DNA of 64,000 nt from Microbacterium trichothecenolyticum (GCF_000956465.1 NZ_JYJA01000037.1:245998-309997), one strand, 5' to 3'. Counted from the first letter of the stretch, positions 34,153 to 43,049 are shown. Notes: generated by a model from the letters alone, not told the origin. Numbers and translations: made by a program.

Positions 34153-35193
34153 TCAGCAGCTGGTCTTGTAGAGAGCGGCGGCGATCTCGGGGTCGTCGAC
34201 GTTGTCCTGCGTGACGACCACCGGCGGGATGCGCAGGGTGACGGGGTCGATCTTCTCGTCGTTCAGTGCGGACACCGTGCGATCGATGAGCGCGTCGACG
34301 ATCGCCGGCGCGTTCTGCGGCAGGAGGGCCTGGATGTAGCCGTCCTTAAGGAATTCGACCAGCGCCGGGTCGGCATCCGACGAGATGATCTTGATCTGGC
34401 CGGGCTCGGTGGCGTCCTTCACCGACGGAAGGCCGTTGATGGCCCCGCCGTTGTAGGTGAACCAGATGCCGGCGAGGTCGGGGTTCGCCGCGAGCGTCGC
34501 GTTGATGATCTGGGCGGTCTTCGAGGGGTCGGCGTTGTCGAACTGGGTCGGCAGGAGCTCCATGTCGGGGTACTCCTTCTCCACCGTTTCGATGAAGCCC
34601 TGCGCGCGGGTGTTCGTGGTCAGATTGCCGGCGCCGAAGTCGATGACGAGCATCTTGCCGGCACCGCCGGTGAGCTCCGCCATCTTCTCGGCGGCGAGGA
34701 CACCCGTCTCGTAGGTGTCGGTGGTGACCTGCCCGTTGGGGATCGACTCGTCATCGATCACCGCGTTGTAAGTCACGAGCTTCATGCCGTTGTCGCGGAT
34801 CTCCTGCAGCGTCGCGTCCATAGCGGTCGGGTCCGGTACGTCGGTGAGGATGGCCTCGGGCGACTTGGCCTGAGCCTGCTCCAGAGCGGTGGTGAAGCCC
34901 TCCACACCGTAGTCCTCGTTCTTGACGTCGACCATCTGCACGTCGAGACCGGCATCGGGCGCCTTCGCCTGGATGTCGCAGGACAGTGTGAAGAAGAATG
35001 CGTTCACGTCCCGCGACGGAATGACCATCTGCACCGAGTGGAGGTCCGCCTCCCCACTCGCCTCACCCGCACTGCCCGAGCTGGCGGCGCAGCCTGCGAC
35101 GAGCGTCGTGGCGGCGACAGCGCAGGCGCCCGCGAGCAGCTGGCGCCGAAGGCTTGACTGCTTCGAGCGGGTTGTTGCTGTGATCTTGGTCAT
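34153..35193 (-). CDS. Ribose-type sugar-binding lipoprotein
   Basis: 346 residues with a signal peptide and lipobox VAGC (Cys at residue 35), so it is anchored outside the membrane. The mature part is a type-1 periplasmic-binding domain: VQMVIPSRDVNAFFFTLSCDIQ, EAILTDVPDPTAMDATLQEI, GIWFTYNGGAINGL and IKIISSDADPALVEFLKDG. It heads the RbsBAC-type importer operon, 42 bases before the ATPase start. The neighbouring idonate- and gluconate-type enzymes suggest a hexonate, ketogluconate or related sugar as ligand, which is inference. Confidence 0.93.
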   Translation of the reverse strand: MTKITATTRSKQSSLRRQLLAGACAVAATTLVAGCAASSGSAGEASGEADLHSVQMVIPSRDVNAFFFTLSCDIQAKAPDAGLDVQMVDVKNEDYGVEGFTTALEQAQAKSPEAILTDVPDPTAMDATLQEIRDNGMKLVTYNAVIDDESIPNGQVTTDTYETGVLAAEKMAELTGGAGKMLVIDFGAGNLTTNTRAQGFIETVEKEYPDMELLPTQFDNADPSKTAQIINATLAANPDLAGIWFTYNGGAINGLPSVKDATEPGQIKIISSDADPALVEFLKDGYIQALLPQNAPAIVDALIDRTVSALNDEKIDPVTLRIPPVVVTQDNVDDPEIAAALYKTSC

Positions 35194-35492
35194 GGGGTTC
35201 TCCTCTTCGGGTTTTCACTTCTTCGTGTGGATCGAGAAGGTCGCTTGGACAAGCGACGCGCGTACAACGGTGTGAATCGCGTTCGATGCTTCATGACTTC
35301 TGTTCAGAGATAGATGACCACCTCGTCACGGCTCGATGCTAAGAGACCCGCGGAATCGTCTCTATTCACAGGCTGTGAAACGTTGACGTCTCAGGTTGCA
35401 CACTTTGTTCAACATGTCGAATTCCGTTCACTGTGATGGACGGACGCATGTACATTGTGGGCAAGCGACGACGTTAAGGACAAGGGGTGCCG
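35194..35492. other. Divergent promoter region of the hexonate locus
   Basis: A 299-bp gap between the importer operon (leftward) and the dehydrogenase-IclR-SDR-idonate dehydrogenase operon (rightward). It is lower in GC than its surroundings and contains the TTCACA-GGC-TGTGAA palindrome. It is the natural target of the IclR-type regulator encoded in the rightward operon. Confidence 0.6.
35365..35379. promoter_or_regulatory. Operator candidate TTCACA-GGC-TGTGAA
   Basis: A perfect 6-bp-arm palindrome with a 3-base centre, in the middle of the divergent control region of the hexonate locus. The IclR protein encoded at 36538-37389 is the likeliest ligand-responsive binder. Confidence 0.5.
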
Positions 35493-36551
35493 ATGAAGGC
35501 TGCTACCGATCGACTGAGGGTTGCTGTTGCTGCACCGCTCAGTGAAGAGAACTGCGCTGTGATTGAGCGCCTCGAACCACGTATCGAATTGATTCGCGAC
35601 CAGACGCTCTATCCGCCGATGCGCCATCCCGCCGACTTCTCCGGGGATCCCTCATTCCGACGGACCGCGTCGCAGCAGGATCGTTATGAGGAGATGCTGC
35701 TGTCGGCTGACGCGCTCTACGGCGTGCCGGACCTCAACCCCGCTGCTTTGAAGCGCGTCGCAGAGCGGAACACCAGCCTCCGCTGGGTTCACACGATGGC
35801 AGCTGGCGGCGGAACCCAGATCAAAGCTGCAGACCTCACGCCTGACCAGCTGCAGCGCATCGCGTTCACGACGTCAGCCGGCGTGCACGGCGCCCCTCTG
35901 GCCGAGTTCGCCGTGTTCGGGGTGCTGGCGGGGGCGAAGGATCTGCCCCGGTTGATCCAACAGCAGCGGAGCCACAGTTGGACCGGTCGATGGGTCATGC
36001 GCCAGGTGAGCGACCTCACCGTCCTTGTGATCGGGCTCGGCGGAATCGGCCAGCAAGTGGCGAGGCGTCTCAATGCGCTCGGGGCTTCTGTCATCGGCTG
36101 CAATCGAAGCGGACGCTCGGTCGACTTCGTCGACCGAGTGATTCCCGCGGCGAACATCCGCGAGGCGCTCGATGAGGTTGACGCGATCGTCATCTCGCTG
36201 CCCGAGACGGACGCCACTGTTAACCTCATCGGTCGCGAGGTGCTGTCTGAAGTCAAGCCCGCCACGACATTGGTTAACGTCGGGCGCGGCACCGTCGTGG
36301 ACGAGTCGGCCCTCCTGGATGCGCTCCGCTCCGGGCGCATCGGCTTTGCTGCTCTGGACGTGTTCGCGAGTGAGCCACTTGCCGCTGACAGCCCGCTGTG
36401 GGACGAGCCCGGCGTGCTCGTGAGCCCGCATACGGCAGCTCTGTCTTCACGAGAAGATCAACTGATCGCGGAACTGTTCGCGGAGAACGCCACGCGGCTG
36501 CTGGACAGCCGCCCAATGCTCAACAGGGTGGACACAGTTGACTTCTACTAA
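35493..36551 (+). CDS. D-isomer-specific 2-hydroxyacid dehydrogenase
   Basis: 352 residues from the ATG at 35493, which follows AAGGGG; a GTG at 35487 is also possible. The NAD-binding motif is canonical (LVIGLGGIGQQVARRL). Catalytic residues are Arg in LVNVGRGTVVDE, Glu in FASEPLAADSP and His in VSPHTAAL. It probably interconverts a 2-keto and a 2-hydroxy acid such as a ketogluconate, hydroxypyruvate or glyoxylate. It is the first gene of the rightward operon, overlapping the IclR gene by 14 bases. Confidence 0.9.
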   Translation: MKAATDRLRVAVAAPLSEENCAVIERLEPRIELIRDQTLYPPMRHPADFSGDPSFRRTASQQDRYEEMLLSADALYGVPDLNPAALKRVAERNTSLRWVHTMAAGGGTQIKAADLTPDQLQRIAFTTSAGVHGAPLAEFAVFGVLAGAKDLPRLIQQQRSHSWTGRWVMRQVSDLTVLVIGLGGIGQQVARRLNALGASVIGCNRSGRSVDFVDRVIPAANIREALDEVDAIVISLPETDATVNLIGREVLSEVKPATTLVNVGRGTVVDESALLDALRSGRIGFAALDVFASEPLAADSPLWDEPGVLVSPHTAALSSREDQLIAELFAENATRLLDSRPMLNRVDTVDFY

Positions 36552-37389
36552 GCAGGTCGCCTCCAACGGCGACAAGTCGCCGGCACCGGCGGTCAGCCGG
36601 GCCATCAAGGTGCTCGACCTCCTTGGCCGGCACGGCGGCTCCCCGTTGACGTTAGGTGAGATCGCCGCCAGCATCGACGCCGCCAAGTCGTCCACGTTGA
36701 ACATCCTGCAGGTCCTGGAGGACGGGGGGATGGTGGCGCGCGTCCAGGGGGGCTACCAACTCGGGCGGCGCAATCTCGAACTCGGCGGAGCGTATCTGTC
36801 CGGATTCAGCCAGATGCGAGAGTTCTACAACTTTTGCAGCGGGGCGTCCCTGCTGAGCCATGAAGTTGTGCAGATCGCGATGCTCGTCGACACCGATGTT
36901 GTCTACCTCGCACGCCACGAGGGCCGGGCTCCGATGCGGTTCATCGCAACGATCGGGAGTCGTTTTCCGGCCGCGCCGACCGCTGTCGGGAACGCGCTGT
37001 TGACGACATTGCCTGACGATGAGATTGCTCGCCGGTTCTCGGGCCCACAGCACTTCCCACTCATGACAGAGAACAGCGTGCGGAACCTGCCTGACCTCCT
37101 GCGCAAGATCTCCGTGGCCCGCGATCGGGGCTACGCGATCGATGACAACGAAGTGCACCCGGGCATCTACGGCATCGCGCGCGTGCTGCCACCGTGGTCC
37201 AGCGGCGACCAGCCACTGGCTATTGGCACTTCTCTGGCTGCAGGGTCAGCAACTGAGGCCTATGTGGCGCAGATCGTTGAGGAACTCAACGCCGCTGTGT
37301 CCCACCTGAGCAACCCGCTGTTCCACAGCGTGGCATCCCCGTTCCCCAACTCGAATCACTCGGAGGTACCGCCCCATGTCCGCATTTGA
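36538..37389 (+). CDS. IclR-family transcription regulator
   Basis: 283 residues. The start is probably the TTG at 36538, inside the end of the dehydrogenase gene and behind AGGGTGGA. A winged helix occupies about residues 18-75 (AVSRAIKVLDLLGRHGG, then LTLGEIAASIDAAKSSTLNILQ). A GAF-like effector domain follows (VYLARHEGRAPMRFIATIGSRFPAAPTAVGNALL, then DNEVHPGIYGIARVLP). IclR proteins sense small acids or sugar acids. It is likely to control the divergent promoter region at 35194-35492. It overlaps the SDR gene by 14 bases, a second such overlap in the operon. Confidence 0.92.
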   Translation: MTSTKQVASNGDKSPAPAVSRAIKVLDLLGRHGGSPLTLGEIAASIDAAKSSTLNILQVLEDGGMVARVQGGYQLGRRNLELGGAYLSGFSQMREFYNFCSGASLLSHEVVQIAMLVDTDVVYLARHEGRAPMRFIATIGSRFPAAPTAVGNALLTTLPDDEIARRFSGPQHFPLMTENSVRNLPDLLRKISVARDRGYAIDDNEVHPGIYGIARVLPPWSSGDQPLAIGTSLAAGSATEAYVAQIVEELNAAVSHLSNPLFHSVASPFPNSNHSEVPPHVRI

Positions 37390-38140
37390 CCTGAGAGGAC
37401 GAACTGCGCTGATCACCGGCTCGAGCCGCGGCATCGGCAACGCGCTGGCGCAGGGGCTCCTGGAGGCGGGCGCTCGCGTCGTGGTACACGGCCGCAGCCG
37501 GTCCGCTGCCGAACGCGCGGCCGCTGAGCTGGGCGACAAGACCGGAGGTACGACCTGGGCGACGGCGTTCGATGTCACCAACGCCGCCGCGGTCGAGCAG
37601 GGCGTGCACGAAATCGAGGAGGTCTGGGGAACGCCCGACATCCTGGTCAACAACGCAGGCATCCAGCGCCGCACGCCGTTTCTCGACTTCCCCGACGCAG
37701 ATTGGGACGACCTGATCGCCACCAACCTCACGAGCGCGTTCCTCGTCGGCAAGCACGTCGCCCGAGGCATGGCCAAACGCGGCAGCGGCAAGATCATCAA
37801 CATCGGGTCGGTGCAGAGTCGTCTCGCACGACCCGGGATCGCCGCATACGGCGCCACCAAGGGTGGGATCGCGATGTTGACCCAGGGGATGTGCGCGGAC
37901 CTCGCGGGCTTCGGCATTCAGGCCAACGCCCTCGCCCCCGGCTACTTTGCCACAGAACTGACAGCTGCCCTCGTCGCCGACGAACAGTTCACTCAATGGG
38001 TCGCGGGCCGCACCCCGGCGGGCCGGTGGGGTCGAGTAGAAGACCTCGTCGGGGCGCTGGTGTTCCTCTCGTCGTCCGCATCGGACTTCGTCAACGGCCA
38101 AGTCCTGTACGTCGACGGCGGCATGACGGCGGTGGTGTGA
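37376..38140 (+). CDS. SDR dehydrogenase, gluconate 5-dehydrogenase-like
   Basis: 254 residues with classical short-chain dehydrogenase motifs: cofactor loop TGSSRGIG, NNAG, catalytic Ser in NIGSVQSRLARPGIAAYGATK with YxxxK, and the PGYFATELT segment. FDLRGRTALITGSSRGIG and WDDLIATNLTSAFLVGKHVARGM resemble gluconate 5-dehydrogenase (IdnO/GatD-type), which reduces 5-ketogluconate to D-gluconate. GGAGG stands 9 bases before the ATG. Its neighbour downstream is idonate-dehydrogenase-like and gluconokinase is encoded at 30406, so an idonate to 6-phosphogluconate route is coherent. Confidence 0.88.
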   Translation: MSAFDLRGRTALITGSSRGIGNALAQGLLEAGARVVVHGRSRSAAERAAAELGDKTGGTTWATAFDVTNAAAVEQGVHEIEEVWGTPDILVNNAGIQRRTPFLDFPDADWDDLIATNLTSAFLVGKHVARGMAKRGSGKIINIGSVQSRLARPGIAAYGATKGGIAMLTQGMCADLAGFGIQANALAPGYFATELTAALVADEQFTQWVAGRTPAGRWGRVEDLVGALVFLSSSASDFVNGQVLYVDGGMTAVV

Positions 38141-38144
38141 GCGC

Positions 38145-39194
38145 ATGAACACGAAGTCCATCCCCACCAGCACACTCGGAGTCGTCGCGTATGGTGCGAA
38201 CGACCTGCGGATCACGGAAGTCCCGGTACGACCGCCCGCGCCCGATGAGGCCATCATCAAGATCGCCTACGGCGGTGTGTGTGGCTCAGACTTGCACTAC
38301 TGGACGCACGGCGCGGCCGGCGAGTCTGTGCTGCGCGCGCCGATGACACTTGGACATGAGGTGTCCGGGACCGTTCTGGTGCCAGCGGCGGACGGCTCGG
38401 GACCGCATAAGGGCGACCCGGTCACCGTACACCCCGCGACGCCGGGTGATGACGGTCACACCCGCTACCCCGCCGACCGACCGAACCTGTCCCCCGTGGG
38501 GACCTACTTGGGGTCTGCGGCGCGTGTTCCGCACTGTGATGGTGCGTTCGCCCGTCTGGTGACGCTGCCGACAAGGATGCTGCGTCTGCTCCCGACGAAC
38601 TTCGACCTCCGCACCGCCGCGCTGATCGAGCCCGCCTCGGTGGCCTGGCATGCGGTCTCTCGAGCTGGCGACGTCCGCGGAAAGACCGCGCTGGTCATCG
38701 GGGCGGGACCCATCGGCGCCTTGATCGTGGCAGCGCTACGAGCCGCTGGCGCCGGGGAGATCGTCGCCGTTGACCTCCACCAGCATGCCCTGGATGTGGC
38801 AACCAGACTGGGCGCCACAAGGACTCTGCTCGCCGATCAGGCGGATGCTATCGCCGATGCTCAGGCTGACGTCGCACTGGAATCCAGCGGGAGCCACCGT
38901 GGTCTGGCCAGTGCGATTCGGGGCGCATCGCGCGGCGGTCGTGTGGTGATGGTTGGTTTGCTGCCCAGTGGGGACCAGCCTGTGCCGATGTCGCTTGCAA
39001 TCACCCGAGAGCTCGAACTCGTGGGATCTTTCCGATTCAACGAAGAGATCGATGACGTGATCGCCGCACTGTGCACGGGGCGCCTCGACATCGACGCCGT
39101 GATCACCCACGAGTTCGGCGTCGACGACACGCTCGCCGCTTTCGAGACGGCTCGGGACGCGTCCTCGTCGTCCAAGGTGCTCCTGCGCTTCTAA
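38145..39194 (+). CDS. L-idonate 5-dehydrogenase-like medium-chain alcohol dehydrogenase
   Basis: 349 residues, medium-chain (zinc-type) fold. The catalytic-zinc residues are visible: Cys in GGVCGSDLHYW, His-Glu in TLGHEVSG, and Glu in ALIEPASVAWHAV. The NAD fold has VIGAGPIGALIVAALRAAG. LHYWTHGAAGESVLRAPMTLGHEVSG closely follows the L-idonate 5-dehydrogenase pattern. The segment that normally carries four structural-zinc cysteines has none here (PGDDGHTRYPADRPNLSPVG region). It should oxidise L-idonate to 5-ketogluconate for the SDR encoded 4 bases upstream. Confidence 0.87.
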   Translation: MNTKSIPTSTLGVVAYGANDLRITEVPVRPPAPDEAIIKIAYGGVCGSDLHYWTHGAAGESVLRAPMTLGHEVSGTVLVPAADGSGPHKGDPVTVHPATPGDDGHTRYPADRPNLSPVGTYLGSAARVPHCDGAFARLVTLPTRMLRLLPTNFDLRTAALIEPASVAWHAVSRAGDVRGKTALVIGAGPIGALIVAALRAAGAGEIVAVDLHQHALDVATRLGATRTLLADQADAIADAQADVALESSGSHRGLASAIRGASRGGRVVMVGLLPSGDQPVPMSLAITRELELVGSFRFNEEIDDVIAALCTGRLDIDAVITHEFGVDDTLAAFETARDASSSSKVLLRF

Positions 39195-39201
39195 CTGTGA
39201 T

Positions 39202-39230
39202 GGCCGCGCGTGCACTGGGCACGCGCGGCC
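39202..39230. terminator. Hairpin terminator between convergent operons
   Basis: Arms GGCCGCGCGTGC (39202-39213) and its complement (39219-39230) give a 12-bp stem with a 5-base loop, 8 bases after the idonate dehydrogenase stop. It lies between convergent genes and may work in both directions, though T-runs are weak. Confidence 0.75.
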
Positions 39231-39279
39231 GTTGCGCCTCTTCCTCGTCGCGATCTCGAGGCCTCGTGATGTCTGCGAT

Positions 39280-40848
39280 TCAGAGTTGCATCCGCGCTTG
39301 AAGGAAGTCCCAGCCCCTCAACGCGATGTCGAGCACTGTCCGTGTCTCAGGGTCCTCCAGGGACCGCCCGAGGAGTGAGTCGATCCGTTCCAGGCGGTAG
39401 TACAGGGTGCGCCGCTGCACGAAGAGCTCCTCCGACGTCTTTGCCTTGTTGCCGCCGGCGGAGAGGTACGCCCGCAGCGTCGGCAGTAGCGGATTGGTCG
39501 CGGCGGCATCGTGTCGCAGCACTTCCCCCAACTCGTCGTCGACGTAGCGTTGCAGCTCGCCGCTCTCGTCCAAAGCGACCAAGATCCTGAGCATCCCCAG
39601 ACGATCGAACGGGACGACTTCAGACCGGCCAGGCTCCCCGGCGACCGTCGCCGCGGTACGTGCTTGTCGGATCGCCGGCGTCAGCTGTTCCGGTGGACAA
39701 AGCCGGCTGACTCCGCCGCCCATGCCCCGTCGGGCCAGTTCACTGGCCAGACCTGCGGCGGAAAGGTGAGGCGTCAGGCCAACGACGGCGACCCACTGAT
39801 CGTCCATCCTTGCCTGCACGGATGGGAGTTGGTAATCCCGCAGGATCTGCCCCAGATGATCCTCAGGCGGTGCCGATGCCCCGTTTCGATGAGCAACGAC
39901 TACCACCAGCGGCCGATCTCGCAGGTCCTGACCGATGCGCAACGCTCTCTCCACGAACTGCGGTCCAGTCAGATCACCTGCGATCAACCGGACGACAAGG
40001 GAACTTTGGCGCTGGGTAGACCTCGCGCCGTGATCACCGCTGAGCAGCGCGATCGCGATCACTTCTGCGGCGCGTGACAGCGCGAGCGCGAAAGCATCAG
40101 TGCCGTCACCCGCAGCATGCATGATGTGCAGCCATCCCCAGACCTCGCCCCGAAGCATCACTGGCCGCCGGGTGCAAAAGGTGCGCGTCCGCCCGATTCC
40201 GAGAACGCCACCTGGTGAGCCGCCGTGGTGATGGTGCCGCTGGCTAGCGTGCGGCATCCAGTCGCGAATGAGGTTGTCCAGTTCTGCCGTTCCCCCCGCA
40301 TACGCCACGACTTCGTGCACCGCGTTCTCCAGGATCACCGGACAACCAAGATGATGGGCAAGGGTTTCCGCCACAGACACGGGGCTCGCGCCCGCCATCA
40401 GCAGCCGGATGAAGTCGTCGTTGAGCTTGCCGAACGCGACCAGCTCCATGGCGGTCAGATCTGCGATCGCACGATCGAGCTGGGCGGGCGTGTCCACTGG
40501 GACTGGGCCCGTGACGCCGACGAGCGGGAACTGCATCCGCTTCGCGGCTTCGACCAATTCGGGTGCCATTTCGGGGATGCTCCTTGCGCCGAGACGAAGC
40601 ACCAGAGCAGCCGCTCCAGACTTGAAGACATGCTCGAGCTGACGCAGCTGCTCCTCCGCAGTGCGCCCGAGCCCGAGCTCGGCCGCGATCACCAAGTCGC
40701 CCCTACTGAGATCTGCGATCGCCTCGCCTGACTCGATCAGGACTGCCCGTCGGACGGGCTCACGCAGCTTGTGTTCTCCCGCGAAGACTCGTACGGCTGC
40801 GTCTTGGAACACCTTGTGCTGAAGCGACGCTTCAATCGAGAGCACCAT
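39280..40848 (-). CDS. PucR-family transcription regulator
   Basis: 522 residues. The N-terminal PucR domain (about 1-130) has VFAGEHKLREPVRRAVLIE and SRGDLVIAAELGLG. A GGDEF-like middle domain follows, and the C-terminal HTH is at about 460-500 (AYLSAGGNKAKTSEELFVQRRTLYYRLERIDSLLG). PucR regulators control purine, amino-acid, amide or sugar-acid catabolism. It is convergent with the hexonate operon and transcribed away from the importer operon beginning at 44516, so its target is not obvious. A palindrome just upstream (40869-40883) may be its own operator. Confidence 0.92.
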   Translation of the reverse strand: MVLSIEASLQHKVFQDAAVRVFAGEHKLREPVRRAVLIESGEAIADLSRGDLVIAAELGLGRTAEEQLRQLEHVFKSGAAALVLRLGARSIPEMAPELVEAAKRMQFPLVGVTGPVPVDTPAQLDRAIADLTAMELVAFGKLNDDFIRLLMAGASPVSVAETLAHHLGCPVILENAVHEVVAYAGGTAELDNLIRDWMPHASQRHHHHGGSPGGVLGIGRTRTFCTRRPVMLRGEVWGWLHIMHAAGDGTDAFALALSRAAEVIAIALLSGDHGARSTQRQSSLVVRLIAGDLTGPQFVERALRIGQDLRDRPLVVVVAHRNGASAPPEDHLGQILRDYQLPSVQARMDDQWVAVVGLTPHLSAAGLASELARRGMGGGVSRLCPPEQLTPAIRQARTAATVAGEPGRSEVVPFDRLGMLRILVALDESGELQRYVDDELGEVLRHDAAATNPLLPTLRAYLSAGGNKAKTSEELFVQRRTLYYRLERIDSLLGRSLEDPETRTVLDIALRGWDFLQARMQL

Positions 40849-40868
40849 GACATCTCACCTCTCCCGCC

Positions 40869-40883
40869 GTGAGCTCAGCTCAC
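40869..40883. promoter_or_regulatory. Palindrome just upstream of the PucR gene
   Basis: GTGAGCT-C-AGCTCAC, 7-bp arms with a single-base centre, lies 21 bases before the PucR start codon. The position suits autorepression. Confidence 0.45.
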
Positions 40884-40930
40884 ATCGGGCGGGTTACGGC
40901 GCGTACGCGCACGACCCAGTTTCCAGGAGT

Positions 40931-40951
40931 GCCGGACGAAGCTCGTCCGGC
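40931..40951 (-). terminator. Hairpin downstream of the importer operon
   Basis: GCCGGACGA and TCGTCCGGC form a 9-bp stem with a 3-base loop, about 117 bases past the last permease stop (41068) and before the PucR promoter. It lacks a T-run, so it is a moderate terminator candidate. The rest of 40849-41067 shows nothing else. Confidence 0.5.
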
Positions 40952-41067
40952 GACGGGGACTGCGAGGGCGTGGCGAAAGCGCCAACACAGTCGCGTGATA
41001 GAGGTTGACGATCATCAGTTGGTCCTCCATTCCTCTTTGCTGCAGTCGCCCGCGTAGTCTTGGGTGG

Positions 41068-42054
41068 TCAGCCCTTGACGCTGCCTACGAGCAGGCCCTT
41101 TACGAAGTAGCGCTGCAGGCTGATGAAGACGATGAATGGGATGATCATCGCCAGGAAGGCTGCCGCGGGGATGAGTTCCTCGCCGACGCTGGATTGCAGT
41201 CCCAGAAGGTTCTGCACCTTCACGGTGATCGGCGTGATGTCCTCGTTGCCGCCGCTCATGATGAGACCGACGAACAGGTCATTCCAGACCCATACGAACT
41301 GGAAGATCGCAAACGCAGCGATCGCCGGCATGATGAGCGGCAGCATGATCTTCAGGAAGATGCGGCCGTGACCGGCGCCGTCGATCATCCCGCTCTCCAG
41401 CAACTCTCGCGGGATCTCCGACATGAAGTTGTGCATGAGGAAGACAGCGAGCGGGATGGCGAAGCACATGTGAGCGAGCCAGACAGCGCCGATCGTCCCG
41501 GCCAGCCCAGTCGGTGGAATGATCGTGAAGTCGCCGATTGAGAACCCATCGACGATGAACCGAAGCACCGGGACGATCGCCATCTGAAGGGGCACGATCT
41601 GCAGGGCCACGATCGCGAGGAACAACACGTCCTTGCCCTTGAAGTCCATCCAGACCAGGGCGTACGCGGTCATCGCCGCGACGATCACAGGCACGATCGT
41701 GGCCGGAACGACGATGACCAGCGAATTCACGATGAACGGAATCAGCGAAGACGACGTGTCTCCATCGACGCCGACGGTCAACTGCTGGTAGTTCTCCAGC
41801 GTCAGCCCGCTGAAGGTCCACCACCCCTCCGTCATCTGCGCCTCGCGGGAGCGGAACGACTCGACGAACAGCCCGAAGGTGGGGATCGTCCACAACACCG
41901 CGATGAGGATCGCGACGACGGAGCCCGCACGGCTGGTGAGGACACCACGAATCTTCGCCGCCGCCGACGGCTGCGATGTGGGCGCCACGATCGTACGCGT
42001 CGACAGGTCCGATGCCGGGGTGTCGGTGAGGCGGATCTTGACAGCGGTACTCAT
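41068..42054 (-). CDS. Carbohydrate ABC importer permease (MalG/AglG type)
   Basis: 328 residues, six main spans after a hydrophilic N-terminus of about 45 residues. The EAA loop is ELLESGMIDGAGHGRIFLKIMLPL and the C-terminal region SLQRYFVKGLLVGSVKG is standard for MalG-type subunits. It overlaps the partner permease gene by 4 bases. Size and sequence style resemble the alpha-glucoside AglEFG group. No ATPase gene is present, so a shared one is expected. Given the operons beside it, the substrate may be a glycoside that the amidohydrolase, ThuA and GMC enzymes then process. Confidence 0.92.
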   Translation of the reverse strand: MSTAVKIRLTDTPASDLSTRTIVAPTSQPSAAAKIRGVLTSRAGSVVAILIAVLWTIPTFGLFVESFRSREAQMTEGWWTFSGLTLENYQQLTVGVDGDTSSSLIPFIVNSLVIVVPATIVPVIVAAMTAYALVWMDFKGKDVLFLAIVALQIVPLQMAIVPVLRFIVDGFSIGDFTIIPPTGLAGTIGAVWLAHMCFAIPLAVFLMHNFMSEIPRELLESGMIDGAGHGRIFLKIMLPLIMPAIAAFAIFQFVWVWNDLFVGLIMSGGNEDITPITVKVQNLLGLQSSVGEELIPAAAFLAMIIPFIVFISLQRYFVKGLLVGSVKG

Positions 42055-43049
42055 CGGATCGCACGGTTCTTTCTCATCTGGCGGATCTGAAGGATCAGGA
42101 ACGGGATGACCAGGAGGAAGATGATCATCGCCAGCGTCGACGAATAGTGCTCACCGATGCTCCCGACGTCGGACTGGGAGTAGATGGTGTACATCATGTT
42201 CGCGAGCGTGTCGCCACCGAACCTGTCGGCGCCGAAGGCCTTGATGAGGTCGAACACCTTCAGGGTGAGAACCGAGATGGTGACCAAAACGATGATCAGT
42301 GTCGCCTGAATCGACGGAAGAATCACTCGCCAGAAGATCTGAACGGAGCTCGCGCCGTCGATGCGTGCAGCCTCGAGGATTTCGACCGGCACGGCTTTGA
42401 TGGCTGCAGACAGCGTGACTGTGGCGAAACCGGCTTGAATCCACACCATCACGACGATCATGAGTGGAGTGACCGTGAGCGGGTTGGTGGGGAATCCGAG
42501 GGGCTCAAGCCCGAAGAACCCGAGGATGACATTCACCAGACCGGCTGGTTCCAAGCCAGGCTGCTGGTACATCAGTCCCCAAATGACCGCAGCACCCACG
42601 AAGGAGATGGCGGTCGGAAAGAAGACCAGGGCTTTCGCAACTGCTTCGGATCGGGAGCCATCGATGAGCATCGCGTAGACCAGTCCCACGACGGTCGCTG
42701 TGATCGGGGCGATGATCACCCACAGAAGGGTGTTACCAAGGGCGCGTTGCGCGTCGGGGTTGGTGAATGCCCAGACGAAGTTGTCAAGAAAAACGAAGCC
42801 TTCGCCGGGGGCAGTGAGCGAGGACGTCACCGTCGACACGATCGGCCCCAGGAATCCGATGAGCAACAGGATCGTGACGGGCAGGAGGAAGAGCGCTGCC
42901 TGCCACTTCTTGCGACCGATTCGTGGGGCGTGGTCGGCGAGCAACAGCAGCAGCCGGAAGATGAGGAGAAGAGCTACAACAACGGCAAGCGCGAAGGTGA
43001 CCTTGCCGACCACGCTCGTGTCCTGCGCCCAGCGCGATATCAGATCCAT
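42051..43049 (-). CDS. Carbohydrate ABC importer permease (MalF/AglF type)
   Basis: 332 residues from the ATG at 43049 (MDLISRWAQD), with GGAGG 11 bases upstream. A GTG at 43082 would place that site inside the gene. About eight hydrophobic segments are seen; two N-terminal spans before the core match the AglF-like subgroup. The EAA loop reads EILEAARIDGASSVQIFWRVILP. It forms the channel with the following MalG-type protein. The strong hairpin at 43117-43155 separates it from the binding-protein gene. Confidence 0.92.
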   Translation of the reverse strand: MDLISRWAQDTSVVGKVTFALAVVVALLLIFRLLLLLADHAPRIGRKKWQAALFLLPVTILLLIGFLGPIVSTVTSSLTAPGEGFVFLDNFVWAFTNPDAQRALGNTLLWVIIAPITATVVGLVYAMLIDGSRSEAVAKALVFFPTAISFVGAAVIWGLMYQQPGLEPAGLVNVILGFFGLEPLGFPTNPLTVTPLMIVVMVWIQAGFATVTLSAAIKAVPVEILEAARIDGASSVQIFWRVILPSIQATLIIVLVTISVLTLKVFDLIKAFGADRFGGDTLANMMYTIYSQSDVGSIGEHYSSTLAMIIFLLVIPFLILQIRQMRKNRAIR

